Shown one piece after another: positions 45,279-54,639 of a stretch of 64,000 nucleotides of DNA. The first letter of the stretch is position 1. Each line of letters opens with the position of its first letter. Under the pieces are notes generated by a model, which was given only the letters and a program-made list of their open reading frames with translations, did not search any database and was not told where the DNA came from. This DNA comes from Pseudomonas gingeri (GTDB lineage: Bacteria > Pseudomonadota > Gammaproteobacteria > Pseudomonadales > Pseudomonadaceae): NCBI RefSeq assembly GCF_013386165.1, contig NZ_JACAOS010000028.1, positions 1 to 64,000 of the forward strand, in the 5' to 3' direction. The translations under genes were made by a program, and so were the position numbers.

Positions 45279-46574
45279 ATGGACGTCACCGCAACCCTGA
45301 GCCTGGGCGATCCGCTGGAACCCGCACGCAAGGCCACCGCGCAAATGCTGCAAGAGCGCGAGCGCACCTATTCCCTGCCGCAACCGTTCTACTCCGATGA
45401 GCGGCTGTACGAAATCGATATGCAGGAAATCTTCCAGAAAGAGTGGTTGATCGCCGGCATGACCTGCGAAATCCCGGCCAAGGGCAACTACATCACCCTG
45501 CAGATCGGCAAAAACCCGATCATCGTGATTCGCGGCGCCGATGGCGTGGTCCACGCTTTCCACAACGTCTGCCGCCACCGTGGTTCGCGTTTGTGCACCA
45601 GCGACAAGGGCAAGGTCGCCAAGCTGGTCTGCCACTACCACCAGTGGACCTATGAACTGGATGGCCGCCTGCTGTTCGCCGGCACCGAGATGGGCGCCGA
45701 CTTCGACATGAAGCAATACGGCCTCAAGCCGGTGCACGTGAAGGCTTCCGGTGGCTACATTTTCATCAGCCTGGCGCAGACCCCGCCGCCGATCGACGAG
45801 TTCCTGGCGACTCTGAATCACTACATGGAACCCTACGACATGGAAAACACCAAGGTGGCGGTGCAAACCACCTTGATGGAGAAGGCCAACTGGAAGCTGG
45901 TGCTGGAGAACAACCGCGAGTGCTACCACTGCGGCGGCTCCCACCCGGAACTGCTGAAAACCCTGCTGGAATGGGACGACGTCACCGACCCGCGGGCCGA
46001 CCAGAAATTCAAGGACCACGTAGCCGAATGCACCGTGGCCTGGGAAGCCGAGAAGATCCCTTACGCCCACGCCAGCTTCGGCCTGCGTAACCGTATCGTG
46101 CGCATGCCGCTGCTCAAGGGCACCGTGTCCATGACCATGGACGGCCAGCAGGGCTGCAAGAAGCTGATGGGCCGGATCAAGAACCCGGACCTGGGTTCGA
46201 TGCGCATCCTTCACCTGCCGCACTCGTGGAACCACTGCATGGGCGACCACATCATCGTGTTCACCGTGTGGCCGATCAGCGCCCAGGAAACCATGGTCAC
46301 CACCAAGTGGCTGGTGCACAAGGATGCGGTCGAAGGCGTCGACTATGACGTGGCGCGCATGCGTGAAGTCTGGGATGCGACCAACGACCAGGACCGTCGC
46401 CTGGCCGAAGAGAACCAGCGCGGTATCAACTCCACGGCGTACCAGCCGGGCCCGTACTCGAAAACCTATGAGTTTGGCGTGGTCAACTTCGTCGATTGGT
46501 ACAGCGAGCGGCTGCTGAGCAACCTGGGAGCCGAGCCTGCGCCGTACCTCAAAGGCGTACCGGTTCACGGCTGA
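45279..46574 (+). CDS. gbcA: Glycine betaine demethylase oxygenase subunit GbcA
   Basis: The 431-residue Rieske oxygenase demethylates glycine betaine to dimethylglycine with release of formaldehyde. The Rieske ligands are C98, H100, C118 and H121 (NVCRHRG ... VCHYHQW). The C-terminal catalytic domain carries the NNRECYHCGGSHPEL mononuclear-iron region. The ATG at 45279 follows GAGGA; the upstream in-frame extension is leader sequence. Confidence 0.97.
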   Translation: MDVTATLSLGDPLEPARKATAQMLQERERTYSLPQPFYSDERLYEIDMQEIFQKEWLIAGMTCEIPAKGNYITLQIGKNPIIVIRGADGVVHAFHNVCRHRGSRLCTSDKGKVAKLVCHYHQWTYELDGRLLFAGTEMGADFDMKQYGLKPVHVKASGGYIFISLAQTPPPIDEFLATLNHYMEPYDMENTKVAVQTTLMEKANWKLVLENNRECYHCGGSHPELLKTLLEWDDVTDPRADQKFKDHVAECTVAWEAEKIPYAHASFGLRNRIVRMPLLKGTVSMTMDGQQGCKKLMGRIKNPDLGSMRILHLPHSWNHCMGDHIIVFTVWPISAQETMVTTKWLVHKDAVEGVDYDVARMREVWDATNDQDRRLAEENQRGINSTAYQPGPYSKTYEFGVVNFVDWYSERLLSNLGAEPAPYLKGVPVHG

Positions 46575-46599
46575 CGGGAGTCATTGCGGCTGAAACCGC

Positions 46600-46690
46600 T
46601 ATCGCCAGCAAGCCGGCGCCTACAGTCTTGTGTCGTTCGCCCGATCATGGAACGACACAAGACTAATGTAGGAGCCGGCTTGCTGGCGAT
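46600..46690. repeat. REP pair enclosing a perfect 15-bp inverted repeat
   Basis: Outer REP arms (46600-46623 and 46667-46690) flank AGTCTTGTGTCGTTC (46624-46638) and its exact complement (46650-46664) around an 11-base loop. The whole can fold as one long hairpin between the convergent gbcA and phosphoesterase genes, and is probably a transcription end point. Confidence 0.88.
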
Positions 46691-46714
46691 GGCGTCGGCA
46701 CAATCAACATCTCT

Positions 46715-47959
46715 CTAGCTATGCGACGCCCACCGCACCGTCCCATCCTCGCCAATAAACTCCTCGATAATATTCTCTCCGCTTAGCCGCACCTTGACGT
46801 ACCCATTGAGCACCCGCTCCGGGTATTCGTCGTCCATGGCATTCTTGAATTCGGAAAACAGCACCCGCTCATTGCCGTCCAGCTCGCTGGTCACGCCATA
46901 GGGAATCGCCCCATGCCCGGCACAGCGCGCCCGCAACCCGCCCTGCTCGGCGTAAACGATACCGTTATGCAGATGCCCCCAGTACCAGTAATCCGGCACC
47001 CGGCCCAGGGCGTCACACACCGGTTGATACAGCGTGGTCTGGTTTTCCCCACTGATATCGAAACCCTGGTGATGACTGAGCACCATCAACTTCCGGCCCT
47101 TGGGCAAGCTCTTCATCCAGTCGATCTGCTGCTGGTTCAGGGTGCCGTCCATATAGAGACCGAGCGGCGCGGAGGCATAGGCCGAATCCAGCCCGACAAT
47201 CAGCCAGTGATCGTTGTACAAGGCAAAGTAGCTGGTGCCCTGCTGCACCGGGAAACGTGAGTTGAGTTCCGCGAAATAGCCATGGGCACCGCTGTACATC
47301 TCGTGGTTGGAGTTGAGGGTGAAGGCGCCGTGCTTGCCCATCGGCCAACCGGCCATGTCGACATCCTCCTCGGAACCGGTGCCGGCGTAGTAGACATCCC
47401 CCAGGTGAATGGTGAAATCAGCCTGGGCCAGTTGCATCTGGTTGGCGACATTGACCGCCGGGGCATGGCTTTCAAAGGGCCCGGTGCCCCAGTCGCCGGC
47501 AATCGCCAAAGTCACCTCGTTGTCGATCATCATCACCATCGGCGTGGTACCGAAGGCGGCATGGCGTCGCAGGTTTTCGATCCACTTGATCAGCGCCTCG
47601 CTCCACAGCAGGTCCAGCAACTCCCACTTGCGACAGCCCAGCAACGTACCGTCCTTGAGGACCCGGGTCGGCAATTGCGACTCCGAGGTCGGCAAGGCCT
47701 TGGCGTTGCCCAGATGCAGGATCGACAGCCCATGGGACAACTCCCACGGCACCGATGGCTCGTCTGTCGGCAGATCGCCATGGTCCAGCACGTACTGGGC
47801 CTGGTCGTGCCCACGTTGCAACAACGTCTGGATGGCCTGGAATTCCTCGGGTTCGATATCACTGATGAGTTTTTTCCAGGACAACTCCATCCGGGCTTTC
47901 AGACCGCTGAGGCGGACGCGGATTTTGGCTAATTCATTTTCCAGATGCGACAAGTTCAT
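46715..47959 (-). CDS. Calcineurin-like metallophosphoesterase
   Basis: The 414-residue protein has an N-terminal helical region (about 1-145) with no recognised domain and a metallophosphoesterase domain with metal ligands in GDWGTG (D156), HLGDVYYAG (D188), NSNHE (218-220), VLSHHQG and GHLHN. No signal peptide is seen. It is co-oriented with, and 10 bp from, the membrane cytochrome gene, so they likely form one transcript. The substrate is unknown. Confidence 0.85.
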   Translation of the reverse strand: MNLSHLENELAKIRVRLSGLKARMELSWKKLISDIEPEEFQAIQTLLQRGHDQAQYVLDHGDLPTDEPSVPWELSHGLSILHLGNAKALPTSESQLPTRVLKDGTLLGCRKWELLDLLWSEALIKWIENLRRHAAFGTTPMVMMIDNEVTLAIAGDWGTGPFESHAPAVNVANQMQLAQADFTIHLGDVYYAGTGSEEDVDMAGWPMGKHGAFTLNSNHEMYSGAHGYFAELNSRFPVQQGTSYFALYNDHWLIVGLDSAYASAPLGLYMDGTLNQQQIDWMKSLPKGRKLMVLSHHQGFDISGENQTTLYQPVCDALGRVPDYWYWGHLHNGIVYAEQGGLRARCAGHGAIPYGVTSELDGNERVLFSEFKNAMDDEYPERVLNGYVKVRLSGENIIEEFIGEDGTVRWASHS

Positions 47960-47969
47960 GGCGGTCTCC

Positions 47970-49841
47970 CTACAACGTCTTCATGAATTCGATCAGCGCC
48001 CATTTCTCGGCGTCGGTCAGTTGGGTCCCGTACAGGTGCCCACTGTTGTGGTTGCCTTCCAGGCGTGTGTCATAACGGAAGTAGGTCGGCGCCTGGACCA
48101 ATGGGCCGCTGGTGACGAAGCCGACCTTGACCGGGTCGTAGACATCCGAACCGGTGTTGAACACCACAGGCCGTTTATCCGGGCTCTGCAACAGGTCCCA
48201 CAGGCTCGGCACCGAGCCGTTGTGCAGGTACGGCGCACGCATCCAGACGCCGTCGGTAGGCGTATTGCTGTAGCTCTGGGTCTTGCGATAGGCATTGAAG
48301 TCGAAGGGCGGTTTCTTGAAGCCATGGAACGCCTGCACCAGGCCGACGGTGAAGGAATCCAGGCGATGGGAGTCGGTGCCCAGTTGATCGATATTAGTCG
48401 TGACCTGGCCGGTATCGGCCTTGCCGAACTCATGACAGCCCGCGCAGTTGTTGTCCCACAGCGGTTTGCCTTGGGCCACCCGCGCCTGGTCCAGGGCGAA
48501 CGGCCAGGCCGGCGGCTTGGTGCCCAGCAGCCAGTTGGTGACCCGGTTGAAGCTTTCCGGCAACACCGACTGTGGCGTCGCGCCCACGGCCATGGCCGCC
48601 GCGTAGTTGCGCTCGTGGATATCGTTGTTGTTGCCGTCCCAGTGCAGGTACAGCGACTCCCGTGGTTTCTGGTTCCAGATCTGCGGCAGGTCGACGGTGC
48701 CGATGGTCGAGTCGTCCGGGAAACCGAAGACCACCATCTTGGTCGGGTTGAAGGTGTCGGTGCGCCCCGGGCCTTGTGCCGGCCGCAGTTTCTGCCAGGC
48801 GTAGGCCTGTTTCTGCTTGAGCAGCGCGGTCTTGGCCATGGGAATGATCAGGTAGCGGTTGTACAGGCGCTCGAAGAAGCCCAACTGGAACTTGGCGTTG
48901 ATCGCCGTCATCACCGCATCGGTGGTGAATTTCGGGTCGCTGGCGCAATCGTAGGCAAACCACTGGAACGCTTGCAGTTGCAGGGTATTGGCCGGCGCCG
49001 TGGCGATCGGCTTGGCGACATCGCTCGGCGAAGCCCGGTAGGAGCCGGTGTGGCACAAGGCGCAGTTGGGCTCCACGGTCGGGTAGCCGATCTGCCGCTT
49101 GGCCATGCCGATGGGCAGGTCGCGACCGTTTTCATAGAGAAAGCCGAACGCATCCCAACCGGCGCCGGGCTTGGGCATTTTTTCCGGGCACATCTGCGGC
49201 AGCACGGCAAACAGGTAGTAGGGAATCCGCGCCTCGATGCCCAGGCCGATGGCGGCGTATTTGAAGTGGTCTTCGTCGGAGGCGAACTTCTCCTCGGGCA
49301 CCACCCGCAGCATGTTGTACCAAGTTTCATAGCCGATAAAACCCAGCACCAGCAGGGTGATCAGCAGGCCGACCCGGAAGCCGTGGCGATGCCAGCGGGC
49401 TTCCCAACCCTGGCACCAGGCATGCCAGCCATCAACCAGCAAGGCCCAGGGCCGGTTGGCCGGTGTGCTGCCCATATAGAGCGTGACGCCCAGGATCAGG
49501 AACATGCTCAGGTCGCCGTAGAGCATGGGCACGAACACCGTGGGGGTGCTGCTGGTGTCGATCAGGTAGATCCAGAACGCCACGGCGACCAACCGGCTCA
49601 AGACGCATAACCAGGAGTGGATCACGAAGCGCGGGGCATTGAAGCCCGACGGCATGTAGAACAGGCTGATCCCCACCAGCAGCATGCCGGCGTTTTCCAG
49701 CCAGGGGTCCGAGAGCACCGGCGGCAGGCCGACCACCGAGGTCAGCAGCGCCGGAGCAAACAAGGCAGGCAGTGCGAACACCATGTTCATCACGATGCCT
49801 ATCCAGATAAAGCGTTGAAACCAGCGGATGTAATTGTCCAT
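47970..49841 (-). CDS. Membrane-anchored di-haem cytochrome c protein
   Basis: The 623-residue protein starts with about four membrane helices (about 10-35, 50-65, 75-95 and 105-124) and another near 157-172. A large periplasmic part follows with two CxxCH haem motifs: C260-A-L-C263-H264 and C466-A-G-C469-H470. Such proteins accept electrons from partner dehydrogenases. GGAAGG precedes the ATG at 49841; the longer frame runs into REP sequence. Its neighbours, a GMC-type oxidoreductase fusion upstream and a phosphoesterase downstream, make it the likely electron acceptor of the fusion protein (inferred). Confidence 0.82.
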   Translation of the reverse strand: MDNYIRWFQRFIWIGIVMNMVFALPALFAPALLTSVVGLPPVLSDPWLENAGMLLVGISLFYMPSGFNAPRFVIHSWLCVLSRLVAVAFWIYLIDTSSTPTVFVPMLYGDLSMFLILGVTLYMGSTPANRPWALLVDGWHAWCQGWEARWHRHGFRVGLLITLLVLGFIGYETWYNMLRVVPEEKFASDEDHFKYAAIGLGIEARIPYYLFAVLPQMCPEKMPKPGAGWDAFGFLYENGRDLPIGMAKRQIGYPTVEPNCALCHTGSYRASPSDVAKPIATAPANTLQLQAFQWFAYDCASDPKFTTDAVMTAINAKFQLGFFERLYNRYLIIPMAKTALLKQKQAYAWQKLRPAQGPGRTDTFNPTKMVVFGFPDDSTIGTVDLPQIWNQKPRESLYLHWDGNNNDIHERNYAAAMAVGATPQSVLPESFNRVTNWLLGTKPPAWPFALDQARVAQGKPLWDNNCAGCHEFGKADTGQVTTNIDQLGTDSHRLDSFTVGLVQAFHGFKKPPFDFNAYRKTQSYSNTPTDGVWMRAPYLHNGSVPSLWDLLQSPDKRPVVFNTGSDVYDPVKVGFVTSGPLVQAPTYFRYDTRLEGNHNSGHLYGTQLTDAEKWALIEFMKTL

Positions 49842-49896
49842 ATCACCCTTCCTTGTTATGCAGGAGCACCCGTTCTGCGGCCAACGGCGTCTTATT

Positions 49897-50030
49897 TGTG
49901 GCGAGCGGGCTTGCCCGCGCTCGGCTGCGGAGCAGTCGCAAAACCGGCCGCCGCGGTCTATCTGATGTACCGAGTCCGCAGGTTTTAGGGCCGCTTCGCG
50001 CCCCAGCGCGGGCAAGCCCGCTCGCCACAG
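49897..50030. repeat. REP doublet, 'GTGGCGAGCGGGCTTG' type
   Basis: Standard arms TGTGGCGAGCGGGCTTGCCC / GGGCAAGCCCGCTCGCCACA fill the 201-bp gap between the fusion gene and the cytochrome gene, two same-strand genes. Confidence 0.88.
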
Positions 50031-50042
50031 GTATCGCGACCA

Positions 50043-53000
50043 TCAGGAAGACGCGGTTTTCTCCAGGTGCTCCAGGATCAGTGGATACACATCGACCACC
50101 GCGTTCTTGCCGAACATGCAGTCGATATGGCCGTAGCCCGGCACCACATGGCGGCTGAACAGCTCGGGGCCATGCAGGTCGACCAGCCGGTCGTAGGTCT
50201 TCTCGGTACTTTCCGGCAAGTAACACTGGTTGTCGGCACCGCTGATAAAGCAGATCGGCAATTGCAGCCGGCTGAAATGCGGCATGTAGACATCATTGCC
50301 CTTGAAGTCCACCAGATGCCCCTTGCGACAGATCAGCGCCAGGTGCTCGAAGGTCTGGATATTCGACTCGCCGAACAGTTCGTGGAGGTTGTCGTGCAGG
50401 GTTTCATTGAGGGTGTCGTGACGGTACAGCGAGGCATACATGAAGGTGATCCGGTGGCAGACCGGGTTGGTGCAATAGCCCTGGGCTTCGATCCGCGCAT
50501 AGACGTTGAGGGCCTTGTCATAGAGCTTGTTGAACCAGCCCTCCTTGCTGTCGGCATAGGCGGTCAGCGACTTGATGCCTACCGCATCCAGCGCCCCCGG
50601 CAGGTGCAGGCCGGCCTTGATCCCGGTCGCCGTGGCCACCACCGTGTCTGCGGCAATCTGTGAACAGACCACCGAGCGCACCCCCTGCAACCCTGCCAGC
50701 ATTGACATGAAGAACGTCGTGGCGCCGTAGCAATGCACCACGCATTGCACGTCCAGGGCGCCGGTGGCCTGGCGGATCTGCGCAATGGCCGCCTTGTAGT
50801 CATACTGGGCGATCTGGTCGCCGTTCCACTCGTGCTTGCTCGCCGGCAGCAGGATGCTGACGCGGAAATCCAGGAGCCAGACGTCGTAGTCGTGCTTGCA
50901 CAGGTACTCCAGCAGGTTGGTCTGGATGGTGTCGGTGGAGAAGATATTCGAACCCACGCCCAGCCCGTGTACCAGCATCACCGGGCCTTTGTCACCCGCC
51001 TGGTAACGGGTCAGGCGCAGCTGCACCTTGTCCTCGGTCTCGAAGAAATGCACGCTCGGCGCCGGCGCATCCAGCGGCCGCTTGTGCCGGGGTGGCGCGT
51101 CCGGGTTGAAGTAGATATCGCCGGCAAACACCCCGCCGTAGCTTTCCCAGAGAATCCCGGCGAAGAACTTGCCGAAACGCGCCAGGGCTTCGATCCGCTC
51201 GCGTTCATTGCGCGCATTGAGCACCTTCATGGTGGTCATCTGCTTGGCGAAGTCGGCCGGTTTGATATGCATGACCCCGGAGCCGATCACCGCGCCGGTC
51301 TTGTCCGGCCCCTGATAGAGCGTGACGTAGAGGGTGCTGGTGTCCGGCCAGATATTCAGCACGCCGTTGTCCTCGGGCACGGTCTTGAAGGCGCTGAAGT
51401 AATAGTCGCGACCATCCTCGGCGGTCAGTTTCATGTCGTAGTTCATATGGCGCACGCCGACCTGCTCCTGAAACTGCTCGAACAGGTTGAACACGCCGTT
51501 GCTGGCCGTCAGCGGATAAGGCGAAAGCGCTGGAGCATTGAGGGTGCCGACCAGGGTCGCGGCATGCTCCGGCTCCTTGATCAGGCGATTGAGGTCATTG
51601 CCGGTAATGGTCAGGGTGAACTCGATAGGTGAGTTCTGCGCCTCACCGGCCTTGGCGGCCGCCTGGTAGAGCGCCAGGTCGGTGCCCTGGGGCTGGGTGA
51701 AATCCCTGGAAAAATAACCCTTCATGGTTTCAGTGAACTGCACCCCCAGGGTCGGCGGCGCCACCGGTTTGCGCGGTGCCGACGGCAGGCGGTAGTCGAT
51801 GACCCAGCCACGATCAGCGGCCAGCAGGCCCATATTGCGCTCGCTCACCGCCGAGATGGTCAGCAGCGGGTTGACCGCCAGCGAGGTCGGAATCACCGCC
51901 CCATCGGTCACATACAGCCCCGGATAGACCGCGTCGCCAGAGGCTCCGCTGAACACCTGGCCCTTGTGGTTGACCACGCCCTGCGCGGCGTCCTCACCCA
52001 TCACGCAGCCGCCCAGCGGGTGCACCGAGACGATGCTGTGCTTGAGCAGCTTGGTCCAGATAGGGTTCGGCACCCAGACCCCGCCCAAGGCCTTGGTCGA
52101 TTGATGCAGGCGTTCGTTGCCGAGCTTGAAGTTTTCCTGTTCGCCCACCCCCGGCCAGTCGATGCGCAGCTGATCCTTGTCATCCAGCAGCATGCGCCCC
52201 TTGCCATCGTCATGGCTCATGATCAGGTAGGTCTGCATATTGTGCAGCGCGCCGTAATACGGGCCGCGCACAAAACTTTCGAGCTCGCGGGCCTTGTAAT
52301 GCAGTTCGGCGCTGACGCCCTTGTCGGTGGCCTCGCCGATCATCCCGGCAAACCCGGCCATGGCCGGCACCATCGGCCGTCCCAGCGCTCCCGGGATCGA
52401 GCCCTCCTCGATCACCATGCGGCTGCGCCAGTCGCCTTCGGTACGCATGTCGATGACCGAGGTGATGCACGGCCCGACCGGCTCCATCTCCTTGGCCGGG
52501 TGGGCGCCGAAACCGATGCCGTTGATGGTCTGTTCGCAGTTGTGGCCGAAACCGAGGATATCGCCGTTGCCGCTCATGTTTTCGCCGAGCTGGTCGGACA
52601 TCGGCACACCCTTGCTGCGCGAGCGCAGGAGGATTTCCGTGGAGCCCAGGGTGCCGGCGGAGACCACCACGATGTTGGCTTTGACAAACAACGTCGGTGC
52701 CGAGAATTTTTCCCTGCCGCTGTCCAGGTACTGGAAGTGCACGATCCAGCCGTCACCGTCACGCTCCAGGTGCCGCACTTCGGCCTGGCAGAAAATCTCC
52801 GCGCCGTGGTTCCAGGCATCCGGCAAGTAGTTCATCAAGGTGGTGTTCTTGGCCTTGTTGTTACAGCCCGAGACGCAGTCGCCGCACTGGTTGCACGGCA
52901 GTTGTTCGACACCGACATGGTTGAGGTTGTTGGGCAGCTTGTCGAAGGTCACGTTGATCGGCGGCGTGTAGAAATGCGCTTTTTCCTCGAGGTAATCCGC

Positions 53001-53495
53001 CGACTTGCGATTGGCGTCCAGCTTCGGCAGTTTCGGTCCGGAGGCCGGATAAGGGTTGGGCTTGAGCATTTCCCGGGCTCGCGCATAACCTTCGGCGAGC
53101 AGCGTGTCACGGTGTTCACGGACCGCCTGGGGCCAGCGCGGGTCATCGAAAACCCCCGGCTCCGGTTCCAGGGACACGTTGGCATTGATCAGCGAGGTGC
53201 CGCCCAGGCCGCAGCCGACCACCACGTTCTGCTGGGCATTGACGTGCAAGTCGAACAAGCCGGTGCGCGAACCGATATGGCCGTCCGGATCATGGACCTG
53301 CAACTCCTCCGTCGCCGCGATCATGGTGTTGGGGTATTCCCCCGGCTGCATCTCGCGCCCGCGCTCCAGCAGGCAGACACTTTTCCCGGCACGGGCCAGT
53401 CGCGAGGCAGCAATACCACCGCCGTAGCCGGAGCCGATCACGATGACGTCGTAGCGTTCCTTGATCTCACTGATGGATGTCGAAATCCGTGTCAT
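50043..53495 (-). CDS. GMC oxidoreductase - alpha/beta hydrolase fusion protein
   Basis: The 1150-residue protein has three parts. Residues 1-565 are a cholesterol-oxidase-like GMC flavoprotein: GSGYGGG at 21-27, a Cys cluster C201-x2-C204-x2-C207-x3-C211, SVHPLGGCVMG at 490-500 and TDGAVIPTSLAVNPLLTISAVSER. About 585-800 is a beta-rich linker domain I do not recognise. About 815-1150 is an alpha/beta hydrolase: HGLG at 843-846, nucleophile turn VHCYGA with C922 where Ser is usual, and H1123 in GYGHIDC. GAGGAAA precedes the ATG at 53495. A sterol- or lipid-like substrate is suggested only by family; the downstream cytochrome could take its electrons. Confidence 0.85.
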   Translation of the reverse strand: MTRISTSISEIKERYDVIVIGSGYGGGIAASRLARAGKSVCLLERGREMQPGEYPNTMIAATEELQVHDPDGHIGSRTGLFDLHVNAQQNVVVGCGLGGTSLINANVSLEPEPGVFDDPRWPQAVREHRDTLLAEGYARAREMLKPNPYPASGPKLPKLDANRKSADYLEEKAHFYTPPINVTFDKLPNNLNHVGVEQLPCNQCGDCVSGCNNKAKNTTLMNYLPDAWNHGAEIFCQAEVRHLERDGDGWIVHFQYLDSGREKFSAPTLFVKANIVVVSAGTLGSTEILLRSRSKGVPMSDQLGENMSGNGDILGFGHNCEQTINGIGFGAHPAKEMEPVGPCITSVIDMRTEGDWRSRMVIEEGSIPGALGRPMVPAMAGFAGMIGEATDKGVSAELHYKARELESFVRGPYYGALHNMQTYLIMSHDDGKGRMLLDDKDQLRIDWPGVGEQENFKLGNERLHQSTKALGGVWVPNPIWTKLLKHSIVSVHPLGGCVMGEDAAQGVVNHKGQVFSGASGDAVYPGLYVTDGAVIPTSLAVNPLLTISAVSERNMGLLAADRGWVIDYRLPSAPRKPVAPPTLGVQFTETMKGYFSRDFTQPQGTDLALYQAAAKAGEAQNSPIEFTLTITGNDLNRLIKEPEHAATLVGTLNAPALSPYPLTASNGVFNLFEQFQEQVGVRHMNYDMKLTAEDGRDYYFSAFKTVPEDNGVLNIWPDTSTLYVTLYQGPDKTGAVIGSGVMHIKPADFAKQMTTMKVLNARNERERIEALARFGKFFAGILWESYGGVFAGDIYFNPDAPPRHKRPLDAPAPSVHFFETEDKVQLRLTRYQAGDKGPVMLVHGLGVGSNIFSTDTIQTNLLEYLCKHDYDVWLLDFRVSILLPASKHEWNGDQIAQYDYKAAIAQIRQATGALDVQCVVHCYGATTFFMSMLAGLQGVRSVVCSQIAADTVVATATGIKAGLHLPGALDAVGIKSLTAYADSKEGWFNKLYDKALNVYARIEAQGYCTNPVCHRITFMYASLYRHDTLNETLHDNLHELFGESNIQTFEHLALICRKGHLVDFKGNDVYMPHFSRLQLPICFISGADNQCYLPESTEKTYDRLVDLHGPELFSRHVVPGYGHIDCMFGKNAVVDVYPLILEHLEKTASS

Positions 53496-53649
53496 GGTTA
53501 TTTCCTCTATCAGGCTAGGTCGGGCAACTCTGCGGTTACCGCTACAGGGGGCAGACGGTGATGCAACAGGCGAACGCGCACGCGGGTTCTCAGACCAGCT
53601 GGGCATGCGGACGAAAAACAGGACGGGCGCACAGGCGCCAGGTCAGGCG

Positions 53650-53772
53650 CTATAGGCGCGCACGCTGGTTGGTGGCATGGCGATGAATGCGCCTGGGCAC
53701 CAGGGCACAGGCTTTGACCACGACATTGAAGGTCGGGAGTGACGGTGGACGTTGGTATGGCTGGCGACCCAT
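53650..53772 (-). CDS. Possible 40-residue basic small protein
   Basis: MGRQPYQRPPSLPTFNVVVK... ends RRIHRHATNQRARL. The ATG at 53772 has GGGAGAA eight bases upstream, which is a good ribosome site, and the peptide is strongly basic with several prolines. It lies about 155 bp upstream of the fusion gene on the same strand. No family is recognised; a leader peptide or chance frame are alternatives. Confidence 0.35.
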   Translation of the reverse strand: MGRQPYQRPPSLPTFNVVVKACALVPRRIHRHATNQRARL

Positions 53773-53935
53773 CGAGCGTTCTCCCTGAAGCTGATGTGGA
53801 TGCGAATAAGGTTGTGTCCTTGTGCCATGAGTGAAGTCTTTGCACCGGGGGGTGTCAATAAACACCCTTAGAACTGTATGAAATTTGATCTATAACGTTA
53901 TGGGCTATAAGAACCGGGGCTTACAGACCTTAACG

Positions 53936-54500
53936 AACAACTTATCCACAGAGCCACCCACAGCAAATGTGGGCAAGTCACGGTTTATGCACCGGCTGCC
54001 ACACTGAAATCTGAATAAAATCCGTGACTTATTCAGAAAGGCCTGTTCAGGCGGACTTTGATCACTTTTTAACCTAATCCTTGTAAACCACGTATTTAAA
54101 GGCCTGTAGAGGACCGCGAACACCTTATCCACAGAAAGGCCAACAGACTTTGTGTGCAAGTCGGGCATTTTTCCAGGCGTCTGTGGAAAACCGCTGAAAG
54201 CCGCGAGATATGAAGCTTTCAGGCCAATCAAATAGCGCAAAAGCTCAATTTGAGTGTTTTTTGATCAAACCTATGTAAGCCATATAAAACAAGGCCCGCA
54301 GAGGACAGCAAACATCTTATCCACACATACGCCAACAGACTTTGTTAACAACTCGAGGTTCGAGGAAAACCTTCCAACGTCCTTATCCACATAAAAACTC
54401 GAATAAAAACCGTCGGTTAGGCTGATCAATTTTCGTACGAAGGGCTACAGGCATTGATTTGCATGGGCTGTGGCGATGCACAAACACCTTATCCACAGGC
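53936..54500. other. Cluster of five perfect DnaA boxes in imperfect ~180-bp repeats
   Basis: TTATCCACA occurs at 53942, 54125, 54317, 54383 and 54489 (first base), all on the plus strand, in an A+T-rich part of the 1144-bp gap 53496-54639. Four of them begin a repeated module: box, six bases, CC(A/C)ACA, about five bases, TGTG, then usually CAAG (53942, 54125, 54317, 54489). Spacings are 183, 192 and 172 bp. The box-distal parts also share words such as GGCC(T/C)G(T/C)AGAGGAC. A reverse near-match TGTGGAAAA is at 54182. The rest of the gap is leader sequence. A DnaA-binding role is inferred from the motif. Confidence 0.75.
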
Positions 54501-54639
54501 CGGCCCACAGTCTCTGTGGACACTTGTTCGTGGCATAAGGGGCTGAGGCATCAGACGGCAGGCGAACTACACTCTTTTCACCGCGCGCCATGTTCTTGCA
54601 GAGGAGGTGTCTTGGCCCCACGCTTCGCGAGGGAACCCG

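Noticed and set aside
53905-54240. 111-codon minus-strand frame in the DnaA-box region
   Set aside because: It lies over the repeats, lacks a good ribosome site and has repeat-like sequence.
53936-54500. Chromosomal origin oriC
   Set aside because: The boxes fit, but dnaA, dnaN and rpmH, which border the Pseudomonas origin, are absent.
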